Below, piece by piece: positions 56,674 to 64,000 of a stretch of 64,000 nt of DNA. The first letter of the stretch is position 1. Every line of letters starts with the position of its first letter. The stretch comes from Melioribacter roseus P3M-2 (GTDB lineage Bacteria; Bacteroidota; Ignavibacteria; Ignavibacteriales; Melioribacteraceae): positions 3,109,688 to 3,173,687 of the forward strand of contig NC_018178.1 in the NCBI RefSeq assembly GCF_000279145.1, in the 5' to 3' direction. The notes beneath the pieces were generated by a model. That model was not told the origin of the DNA and did no database searches. It worked only from the letters and a program-made list of their open reading frames with translations. The position numbers and the translations under genes were made by a program.

Positions 56674-58769
56674 TTATTCTGCGGCTTCTTGTTTTTGTTT
56701 CTGATATTCTTCTATAATTTTGGTTTCCACTTCTTTCGGCACTTCTTCGTAGTGAGAGAAGCTCATTTTGAACATGCCTCTGCCCGATGTCAAACTGCGC
56801 AATTGAGTCGAATATTTATGCAGCTCGGCGAGAGGAACTTTTGCTTTGATGATCTGGAAGGGAGATTCCGATTCCATGCCAAGGATTTTACCTCTCCGGC
56901 TCGAGATATCGCCCATTACGTCGCCCATATACTCTTCGGGAATTTTTACTTCCACGTCGTAGATCGGTTCGAGAATAACGGGTTTAGCTTCCATAAATCC
57001 TTTTTTGAACGCCTGCGACGCGGCTATCTTGAAGGAAACTTCGTCGGAGTCGACCGAGTGGTAAGTGCCGTCGAACAAAGTAACTTTGACGTCGACCACC
57101 TGGCTGCCGGTAAGAATTCCTTTCGACATGATTTCCTTCAAGCCTTTTTCGACTGCAGGCACAAATCTGCCGGGAACCACGCCGCCTACAATAGCGTCTA
57201 CGAATTCGAATCCGCCTCCTCTCGGAAGAGGTTCCAATTTCAAATGAACGTGACCGTACTGTCCCCTGCCGCCGGATTGTTTTTTGTGTTTATATTCGGC
57301 GTCGTTGCAAACGCCTTTTATCGTCTCGCGATAAGGAATTCTCGGTTCGACCAGATCGACGTCGACTCCGTATCTGTCTTTCAGGAGTTTGATGGCAAGG
57401 TTCAATTGAAGCTCTCCCTGACCTGCAATTATTGTCTGAGAAATTTCAGGGTCGTATTTCGAAATCAATGTAGGCTCTTCTTCGTGCGCCGTATGCAAAG
57501 CGGCGGATATTTTATCTTCGTCGCCCTTTGCCTTCGGCTGAACCGCCATTCTGATTACCGGGTCGGGATATTCGATTTCCGGCAATACAACCAAAAAGTT
57601 CTTTGAACAGAGAGTATCGCCCGTATGACTGTCTTTCAGTTTTACCACAGCGCCGATATCGCCGGCTTTCAGGCTGCTGACTTCAGTTCTGTTATGACCG
57701 TTTAGAATAAAGAGCTGCCCGATTCTTTCTGTTTTATCTTTGTGAGTGTTTACAAGGTCGATGCCTTGAGTAACTGTTCCCGAATAGACTTTAAATATTG
57801 AAAGTTCCCCGACGTGCTGTTCGGAAAGAGACTTGAATATAAATAGAACGGTTTCGCCGCTCGGGTCGCATTTGATTTCGACTGGAGCGCCGTCGTCTTT
57901 CATTTTGGCTTCGATCGGTTTTCTGTCCGCCGGCGAAGGGAAATACTTTTCTACGAAATCGAGGAACGTGTTGGCTCCTACGCCTTTTGTTGCCGCCATC
58001 GGGAAAGCAGGCACAAGCGTTCCCTCGACAATAGCTTTTTTGATGCCCTTGACCAAGTCGTCTTCGGATAAAGTGCCTTCTTCAAAAAATTTATTCATCA
58101 ATTCTTCGTCGGACTCGGCTACTTTTTCTATCAATTCTTCCCGCAGTTTATCGGCTTGTTCTTTGAGATCAGCCGGTATATCGTCCAAAGCAACCTTTTT
58201 CGAACCTGCGTCGCCGTAAGTAACGAGTTTCATTTTAATCAAATCCACAACGCCGTTGAAATTGAGACCTTCGCTTGCCGGGAAAGCGACTACGCTTACA
58301 TCGGGCGAAAGTCTGTTTTTTGCAATTTCAATAGTTTCAAAGAATTTGGAGTGTTCATTATCGACTTTATTTACAATTACAGCAGAAGGAATATTATATT
58401 TTCTAGCATATTCCCACGTCAGTTCAGTGCCCACTTCAATGCCTTCGGCGCTTTTAATTACCGTGACGGCGACGTCGGACACATATAGACTTGAAATTAC
58501 CTGTCCGATAAAGTCGGGAAAGCCAGGAGTGTCGAGCAAGTTAATTTTTTATTGTTCCACTCCATATGAAGAGGAGTGGCGTAGATAGAAATTTGTTTTT
58601 CGATTTCATTCTGGTTAAAGTCGGATATAGTATTGCCTTCTTCAATTTTACCTATTCTGTTAGTAGCGCCGGATGTAAAAAGGAGTAATTCGGAGATGGA
58701 AGTTTTACCGCTTCCGCCGTGTCCAATTAATGAAATATTTCGGATTGCGTCTGGATTATACTCTTTCAA
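56674..58769 (-). CDS. Elongation factor G-like GTPase (second EF-G class), with frameshift
   Basis: Two frames join into about 698 residues. The first, 58769-58497, has NISLIGHGGSGKTSISELLL (G1) and TPLHMEWNNKK. The second has LLDTPGFPDFIGQVISSL (G3) and VNKVD, domain III-V signatures and RGMFKMSFSHYEEVPKEVE. The join needs one extra A in an A6 run (plus-strand T run 58545-58550), restoring KKINLLDTPG. The G1 loop GHGGSGKTS differs from the AHIDAGKT of main EF-G, so this is the paralogue group often called EF-G2, whose role in translation is less clear. Confidence 0.85.
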
Positions 58770-58807
58770 GATGTAGTCTCCTTATAATATTTATCGATCG
58801 AGAAAAT

Positions 58808-59185
58808 TTATTTTCGCGCCAGTGTAGACCAAAAAGCCCGAAAACCTTTAATGACGGCTCTTAAATTCGATACAAAATTAGCGGCTTTCTCTTCCTCCTT
58901 CAATAGATTTCCCGTCTTGAACGAATTCACTTTTTCTTTGAATCTTTTAATGGACGAGTCGATTTCCGCCCAGTAATCTTCAATGTCGGAAACAATCCTC
59001 TTGGCTTTCTCGACGGTTTCGTTCAGATTGTCGACAGCGGGGATTGTCTTGTCGATTAGCATATCAATATCTTTACGAAGGGCTTGAATATCGTCCGTAA
59101 TTTTCTTCAGATAGACGATTAAAAATACGCACAAAGATATTGCCGCTAGAATTAATACAGTCAGTAAAATATCTATTAAAGTCAT
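58808..59185 (-). CDS. DUF948 domain protein, membrane-anchored
   Basis: The 125-residue protein has an N-terminal membrane helix (IDILLTVLILAAISLCVFLI) and an extended helical region (DDIQALRKDIDMLIDKTIPA) as in DUF948 general-stress-like proteins. It pairs with the YtxH protein 9 nt upstream, as in many Bacteroidota and Firmicutes. Function unknown; probably envelope stress. Confidence 0.8.
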   Translation of the reverse strand: MTLIDILLTVLILAAISLCVFLIVYLKKITDDIQALRKDIDMLIDKTIPAVDNLNETVEKAKRIVSDIEDYWAEIDSSIKRFKEKVNSFKTGNLLKEEEKAANFVSNLRAVIKGFRAFWSTLARK

Positions 59186-59194
59186 AATAATTTA

Positions 59195-59617
59195 TTACGA
59201 TTCTTTTTCGGAACGATAAGCGTCGACGCCTGCTTTAACGGCGGTTTTCAACTTATCGCTTTCTTTTTCTACTTTTTCCTTGCCGGTTTTAACGGCTTCG
59301 GAAGCTTTGACTTTAGCCTCGGACAATACTTTTTCGGCTTCGTCCAGAAGCGCGTCGACTTTTTCTTTTGTTTCGGCTACAAGTTTTTCGGATTTCTTTT
59401 TGCCTTCGTTTATCAATTGATTCGCCTTGTCTTTTGCTACAGCCAGATACGATTCGGCGTCGTCCATTACGTCTTTCGATTTAACGCGAATATCTTCTCT
59501 CAATTCTTTCCCGCTTTTGGGCGCAAATAAAAGTCCCAATAACGAACCGACAGCTGCGCCGGCAAAAAATCCGATCAAAATTCCTTTTCCTACGCCTCTT
59601 GTTTCGTCGTTATGCAT
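59195..59617 (-). CDS. YtxH domain protein
   Basis: The 140-residue protein has the YtxH glycine-rich helix GILIGFFAGAAVGSLLGLLF followed by APKSGKELREDIRVK, then a long charged coiled-coil helix (AEKVLSEAKVKASEAVKTGK). This belongs to the stress-induced YtxH group. An AGGAGG site precedes the ATG. Next to the DUF948 gene. Confidence 0.87.
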   Translation of the reverse strand: MHNDETRGVGKGILIGFFAGAAVGSLLGLLFAPKSGKELREDIRVKSKDVMDDAESYLAVAKDKANQLINEGKKKSEKLVAETKEKVDALLDEAEKVLSEAKVKASEAVKTGKEKVEKESDKLKTAVKAGVDAYRSEKES

Positions 59618-59745
59618 ATAATCCTCCTTTGTCTGTTTTTAAGTGTTGTAAAATAATAACCGCCTTTTCTAAAATCAAGGTTTGAACGAAAATCGGACTG
59701 AATAATCGACAAAATAATTCTACTATTGCGAAGTTCGATTAAAAT

Positions 59746-60327
59746 TTATCGTATAATATCCAGAATGGCTTTATTAACTTTTGCAATGGGCAAACCGACC
59801 ACGTTATAGTAGCAGCCGTTAATTTTGGAAATGAAAAGAGCTCCATAGTCGTCCTGGATTCCGTATGAGCCGGCTTTATCCATCGGACTGCCGCTATCGA
59901 TATAATTCAGAATTTCTTTGCGCTCTAATTTTCTGAATGTAACTTTGGTTTTTTCGTAATCGATGATTTTTTTGCCGCTCGATAAATTTGCAACTACAAA
60001 TCCTGTATAAACCGTGTGAGTGTTCCCGCTCAATTTCGAGAGCGTTTCAAAAGCTTCTTTTTTAGATCGGGGTTTACCCAGAATTTCTTTATTTAAGACC
60101 ACAATCGTGTCTGCCGTAATTACTATTCCCTCTTTCACTTTTTTTGAAGCGGCATTGAATTTATCCATAGCCAGGCGTTTAACGGTTCTAACCGGATGTT
60201 CGCCGTCCTGTAATTCTTCTCTTACGTCTACGGAAAATGACTTGAAGCGGATATTGAGCAGTTTAAGAAGTTTTCGTCTTCGGGGAGATTTCGATGCGAG
60301 ATAAATTGGAATTTTTTTGTCGATCAT
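59746..60327 (-). CDS. maf: Maf-family nucleotide pyrophosphatase
   Basis: The 193-residue protein has PIYLASKSPRRRKLLKLLNI, ITADTIVVLNKEILGKPRSK and DKAGSYGIQDDYGALFISKI. Maf proteins hydrolyse dTTP/UTP or modified nucleotides, avoiding their incorporation. It starts 8 nt after the FN3-like gene. Confidence 0.95.
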   Translation of the reverse strand: MIDKKIPIYLASKSPRRRKLLKLLNIRFKSFSVDVREELQDGEHPVRTVKRLAMDKFNAASKKVKEGIVITADTIVVLNKEILGKPRSKKEAFETLSKLSGNTHTVYTGFVVANLSSGKKIIDYEKTKVTFRKLERKEILNYIDSGSPMDKAGSYGIQDDYGALFISKINGCYYNVVGLPIAKVNKAILDIIR

Positions 60328-60335
60328 AAGGGAAA

Positions 60336-60728
60336 TTATCGAAACAAAGCTTTAATACTACCCCAGGTGCGTTTAACGCTCGAAACTCTGTGCACCACGT
60401 TTTGCGGCGCGCTGTAGGCTGTTTGACCGTCTTTGTCGACAATCTTAAGGCGATAAGCGTAAACAGCGTCGGTCGATTTAAATGCCGTCTGATCGACGTA
60501 TTCGTAGCTTTTGTCGGGTTCGGGCTCGACTCTGGCGAGAAACATAAACTGACCGTTTACTGTTCTGCGTTCTATTTCGAAATGGCTCAGATTAACTTCG
60601 CTCGACGTTTTCCAGGTTATCAGAACGTTGTTATCCTGGCTTTCCACTCTAAATTCAAGAATTGTAGTCGGCGCGTAGAGAAGCGTAGCGGAAATCAAAA
60701 TGGTCAATATGGTCAGTTTTGTTTTCAT
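60336..60728 (-). CDS. Small secreted fibronectin-III-like protein
   Basis: The 130-residue protein has a signal peptide (MKTKLTILTILISATLLYA) and one FN3-like beta domain with the pattern VLITWKTSSEVNLSHFEIER and YAYRLKIVDKDGQTAYSAP. Similar domains appear in large secreted proteins of the group just before the T9SS domain, which is absent here. It is probably periplasmic. Confidence 0.7.
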   Translation of the reverse strand: MKTKLTILTILISATLLYAPTTILEFRVESQDNNVLITWKTSSEVNLSHFEIERRTVNGQFMFLARVEPEPDKSYEYVDQTAFKSTDAVYAYRLKIVDKDGQTAYSAPQNVVHRVSSVKRTWGSIKALFR

Positions 60729-60780
60729 ATTTCCATGTCAAATATATCGGAAGATATTAAGATTGTCAAGTATTTATTTA

Positions 60781-62133
60781 CTATACTTTTTTATACGTCT
60801 GCCAGTTGCCGTACTTGAATTTGATATAAATGATACCCGCATAAAGAATGACATAGAAAGGCAAAGCCAGCCACGCGCCAATCAAACCGAGCTTGAAAAC
60901 TACTCCGAGTAAATATGCGATGGGCACAAAAACAAGCCAGTTCGAAATTACCTCCGCTACCATCACAAAAAACGTTTTGCCCGCGGCTTGAAGACCGTTA
61001 GCAAGCACTACTCCGAAGGAATAGAAAATCTGACCGAATCCGGCTATCCTCAATGCGGGGGCGGCAGTTTCAATAACATTACCGTCATTTGTAGTTAATA
61101 TGAGCACTATTCTGGGAGCCGCCAGGAAAACGATGCCGACTATCAGAGTATATAAAGCTGCCAGTTTACTGGTTTCGAATCCGTAATGCCGGGCGCGTTC
61201 GGTATCGCCTCTTCCGAGATTATTTCCCACCAGCGTTTGAACGGCTATCCCGAATCCGAAACACGGCATCAGCGAAATTAAGAGAGCGGTAAACACTACG
61301 TTGCTTGCAGCCTGTTCCAGAGTGCCGATTAATCCTGTAATCGAAATAAAACTCAAAAAGCCGATCAGAATAAAAACATTCTGGATAGACACCGGCAGCG
61401 AAATTTGAATTATCGACTTTGCGATTTCAGGCACAAAACGGAGATTTTTAAAATATTTATACGATTTTCGGTATGAAGGCAAAATGGTAACGCCAAAATA
61501 AAATAACGCGTCGCACACAGTAGCCAAAGTGGAACCCAAACCGGCGCCTGCGAGTCCCATCCCTTCAATGCCGAACATACCGTAAATAAAGATATAATTG
61601 AAAATTATATTCAAAAAATTAGCTATGATTCCGGAGAACATAAAAATTTTCGTCTTACCGATACCAAAATAAAAACCTCTGTACGATACGGTCATCAGGA
61701 AGAATGGAATTCCGAGGAACCGGTAATGGAGATATTCGCCGGCATAAAATGCAACTTTGTCGTCGACAGCCAGAAAGTTAGCAATCGTATCGGCAAAAAC
61801 GACCACAAGAGAACTGATAACAATTCCAATCATAGTCGAAAGCGCGAGCGAAGTATTTAGAACTTTACCGCAGCCTTCATAATTTTTTTCGCCGTAACGC
61901 CGAGCAATCACAACATGCGTACCGGTTGCAAGACTCGAAAAAAAACTTACCACAGCCCACGTTGCAAAAACTCCGATACCCATTGCAGCCAGATAATATT
62001 TGGCATCCGGAAGACGCCCTACCATCGCAGTGTCGACCATCGAAACGACCATCTGAGTGGAGAGTCCCGCAATAGCCGGAAGAGCTATCTTGAGTATATA
62101 TTTATGATCTTCTGTAAAAGAAAATAATTTCAT
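60781..62133 (-). CDS. MATE family efflux transporter
   Basis: The 450-residue protein has about 12 membrane segments and MATE phrases LKIALPAIAGLSTQMVVSMV, SFFSSLATGTHVVIARRYGE and NNLGRGDTERARHYGFETSK. It should export cationic drugs or metabolites with Na+ or H+. Divergent from the HTH regulator at 62255 across about 120 bp, which might control it, though nothing in the sequence proves that. Confidence 0.9.
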   Translation of the reverse strand: MKLFSFTEDHKYILKIALPAIAGLSTQMVVSMVDTAMVGRLPDAKYYLAAMGIGVFATWAVVSFFSSLATGTHVVIARRYGEKNYEGCGKVLNTSLALSTMIGIVISSLVVVFADTIANFLAVDDKVAFYAGEYLHYRFLGIPFFLMTVSYRGFYFGIGKTKIFMFSGIIANFLNIIFNYIFIYGMFGIEGMGLAGAGLGSTLATVCDALFYFGVTILPSYRKSYKYFKNLRFVPEIAKSIIQISLPVSIQNVFILIGFLSFISITGLIGTLEQAASNVVFTALLISLMPCFGFGIAVQTLVGNNLGRGDTERARHYGFETSKLAALYTLIVGIVFLAAPRIVLILTTNDGNVIETAAPALRIAGFGQIFYSFGVVLANGLQAAGKTFFVMVAEVISNWLVFVPIAYLLGVVFKLGLIGAWLALPFYVILYAGIIYIKFKYGNWQTYKKV

Positions 62134-62254
62134 GGTTTCTAAAATATCGATTTAAGAATTACATCAAAAATAATTTATCTTTCCAATGCAATTAATTTAA
62201 CATTAACTATTTGTGGAAAATTTTACTATTTTGCGGACAAAACAATCCGTCTGA

Positions 62255-62806
62255 ATGGACAGAAGACAGGAAATATTGACTCTTATCAAAACTCTGGGGA
62301 TTAGCATCAATCACCTGGCAGGGCAATTAGGACTTAAAACGCATACACTCAACTATCTGCTTCACGACTCATCAGCGCTCGACGACGAATTGTACGCTCA
62401 AATAAAAGAAGCGTTGGATAATTATCAGTATGAGCTGAGATTATTCGACAACGACGAGAAAGATACGCTCGATTTATTCGACGAAGACGAACAGCATCAA
62501 TTCATGGGCGAACGGATACGTCTGTTTGCCAGAAGAAAATTCGGCACGTTAAAGAAACTCGCAGACGCAATGGAAATTTCCCCTCAGCAATTGCAGCAGT
62601 ATATCAGCGGCAAAAGAGAACCCGGCTCCAGAATATTGATGAAATTCCTGAAGCTCGGGTGCGATTTAAACTGGCTGCTCGGAGGCAGAGAATCCAACGA
62701 GTCCTACAGGATTCAAAAACTCGAAGCTCGCATAAAAGAATTGACAAAAGGACTCGAAGAGACGTCTGAAAAAATCAATAAACTTCTGGGAAATCAAAAC
62801 AGATAG
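62255..62806 (+). CDS. Helix-turn-helix regulator with C-terminal coiled coil
   Basis: The 183-residue protein has an N-terminal HTH-like region (GISINHLAGQLGLKTHTLNY), a very acidic linker (RLFDNDEKDTLDLFDEDEQ), a second XRE-type HTH (GTLKKLADAMEISPQQLQQY, then ISGKREPG and GCDLNWLLGG, a phrase common in CI-like repressors) and a C-terminal coiled coil (IKELTKGLEETSEKINKLLG). It could bind DNA at two sites as a dimer. It overlaps the convergent barrel gene by 13 nt. Confidence 0.8.
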   Translation: MDRRQEILTLIKTLGISINHLAGQLGLKTHTLNYLLHDSSALDDELYAQIKEALDNYQYELRLFDNDEKDTLDLFDEDEQHQFMGERIRLFARRKFGTLKKLADAMEISPQQLQQYISGKREPGSRILMKFLKLGCDLNWLLGGRESNESYRIQKLEARIKELTKGLEETSEKINKLLGNQNR

Positions 62807-63408
62807 ATGAATCTGAATGCAATCTCCCCGCCGCTGTAATTTTTTCTTCCTCCGATAGTATCTTTAAAATCCGTTATAAGATTGTAGCCGGCTTCGGCTC
62901 CCATAATAAAATGTCTGCCTAAAACAAAATCGATCCCTGCAAGCGGTTTAATTCCGAAGACGGATTCGGATTTTGCGGAAACTTGAAGTATGGAATTTTT
63001 TGCCTCGCTGCCGATATAAACTCCGGCGGTAATACCTGCAAAAGGTCTTACTTTGCCCGGTTCTTCGTCAATAAAATAGTAATTAATTCCCATCAATAAC
63101 GGCACTACGCTGCTGGCGCTCTGTCCGGTATTCCAGCCGTCTACTTTTACTTCAGCAGAGCCGTTCAAAAAACCCAGACTCAACCGTAAAGCCAAATTTT
63201 CCTCAAGCCAGTTGCTATAGAATAAATTTCCCGTAAATCCAGTTGCAGAAGCCGTTACATTGTAAGCGGCTGTAGCGCTGCTTCTTTCAGAGTTGAGAAA
63301 CGTACCGATACTTAAACCTATAGCAGATCTTCCTTCCAGGGCAATCGATTGAGCATTCGCGCTTCCAAGCATGAGTACGATAATCATAATCAAATATAAC
63401 TTTTTCAT
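62794..63408 (-). CDS. Outer-membrane beta-barrel protein
   Basis: The protein has a signal peptide (MKKLYLIMIIVLMLGSANAQ) and alternating beta strands ending in an aromatic strand GGEIAFRFIYLF with C-terminal Phe, as in small outer-membrane barrels. I prefer the ATG at 63408, behind GAGGGG, to an in-frame ATG at 63462. Product is 204 residues. It converges on the HTH gene with a 13-nt overlap. Confidence 0.8.
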   Translation of the reverse strand: MKKLYLIMIIVLMLGSANAQSIALEGRSAIGLSIGTFLNSERSSATAAYNVTASATGFTGNLFYSNWLEENLALRLSLGFLNGSAEVKVDGWNTGQSASSVVPLLMGINYYFIDEEPGKVRPFAGITAGVYIGSEAKNSILQVSAKSESVFGIKPLAGIDFVLGRHFIMGAEAGYNLITDFKDTIGGRKNYSGGEIAFRFIYLF

Positions 63409-63513
63409 TATCCCCTCTTTTGAATGATATTGTAAACTAAAAATAGCATAATGTAAATGCAACTAAAATATCCTTTTTATTATATTTGTTCCTTAAAAAA
63501 TGAGAGAATTGCC

Positions 63514-64000
63514 ATGAAAATGCTTGAAAACAAATGGGCGCTAGTAACAGGAGCCAGCCGGGGTATAGGACGACAAATTGCCAAGGGATTATCCGAAAGG
63601 AAATGCAACCTGATTTTACACGCAAGGAAAAAAGAAAATTTGACGAAAATTAAGGAAGATCTGTCGGAAAGCGGAATTCAAATCCATTGCGTCGAAGCCG
63701 AATTATCCGACAGCAAAGCGCTCGATAAAATGGTTAAAGAAATTATGGAGAATATCGGCGCAATCGACATTCTTTATAACAACGCCGCAATAATGAGCAA
63801 ATACAAAGAAGATTTTTTTAGCATCAGCATAGAACATTATAAAGAAATATTCGAAGTAAATGTTTGGGCTGTTATCAAATTGTGTTCGGAATTTGCTCCG
63901 CAGATGAGAGAAAAAAAATGGGGCAGAATCATTAATGTAACTTCGGGAATTGAAAATCAGCCGCAACTTGCGCCTTATTCGATTTCGAAAGCTGCAATCG
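63514..64000 (+). CDS. Short-chain dehydrogenase/reductase, cut by the window edge
   Basis: The partial protein starts MKMLENKWALVTGASRGIGR (NAD(P) site) and continues with ILYNNAAIM and APYSISKAA, containing the catalytic Tyr and Lys. The classic SDR layout is seen up to the window end at about residue 162. GAGAG lies 7-11 nt upstream of the ATG. Substrate unknown. Confidence 0.85.
   Translation, partial: MKMLENKWALVTGASRGIGRQIAKGLSERKCNLILHARKKENLTKIKEDLSESGIQIHCVEAELSDSKALDKMVKEIMENIGAIDILYNNAAIMSKYKEDFFSISIEHYKEIFEVNVWAVIKLCSEFAPQMREKKWGRIINVTSGIENQPQLAPYSISKAAI

Noticed and set aside
56689-57606. 305-codon plus-strand frame opposite the EF-G-like gene
   Set aside because: Antisense shadow with no domain; long frames opposite conserved genes are common here.

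Overview
The window looks like a chromosomal segment from the Bacteroidota/Chlorobiota group, most likely an Ignavibacteria member resembling Melioribacter or Ignavibacterium. This is inferred from a type IX secretion C-terminal domain (46785-47825), promoters of the TAnnTTTG type, weak ribosome binding sites, and the mix of housekeeping genes. No rRNA or tRNA gene was recognised.

Region 1 (about 1-19.6 kb, nearly all minus strand) is a surface-polysaccharide island. In transcription order it holds wbpA, a four-helix-bundle (S23) gene, wbpB, a GIY-YIG gene, wbpD, a dead IS256-type element, an acetyltransferase, wzx, a glycosyltransferase, a wzy-like polymerase, a second glycosyltransferase, an amidotransferase, hisH, a second S23 gene, hisF, a DUF354 gene, a wbpI/wecB epimerase, wbpG, and a decayed deacetylase-like gene. 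The set resembles the Pseudomonas O5-type route to UDP-2,3-diacetamido-mannuronate and its amidino derivative; only the aminotransferase WbpE is missing. The 7.8-12.2 kb part is visibly more AT-rich than the rest. The island is full of small repeats: degenerate heptamer arrays, two-hairpin composite elements, and 8/9-bp tandem arrays. It also carries two copies of a leader with a hairpin followed by a sequence resembling the ops/JUMPstart site.

Region 2 (19.7-36.3 kb, minus) holds glycogen phosphorylase, groES-groEL with a perfect CIRCE operator, purB, an HtrA protease, plsY, a UDP-xylose synthase/Wzc/SLBB export group, ftsX, two lipoproteins, a methyltransferase, recR and ybaB. Region 3 (36.4-42.9 kb, plus) holds psd-pssA, purS-purQ, tatA, gatA, sucD, ndk and a lipoprotein. 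Region 4 (42.9-62.1 kb, minus) holds an NfeD protease, agmatinase, yajC-tgt, a secreted T9SS protein, a CNNM/CBS protein, a UbiA-type prenyltransferase, an acyl-CoA mutase, mutL, folA-thyX, glycerate kinase, HIT, an EF-G-like protein, stress/envelope small proteins, maf and a MATE exporter. The right edge has a helix-turn-helix regulator, an outer-membrane barrel and the start of an SDR gene.

The most unusual signals are as follows. (a) Two S23 genes each sit between inverted heptamer arrays that fill the junctions between biosynthetic genes; the two arrays at a locus match each other but differ between loci. (b) A third inverted heptamer pair without a gene interrupts the deacetylase-like gene, and another array is inserted in frame in wbpA. 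(c) The GIY-YIG gene lies inside the ends of the two-hairpin repeat. (d) Four genes and the transposase all appear to lack exactly one A in an A6-A9 tract, which points to a systematic sequencing artefact or to real slippage.
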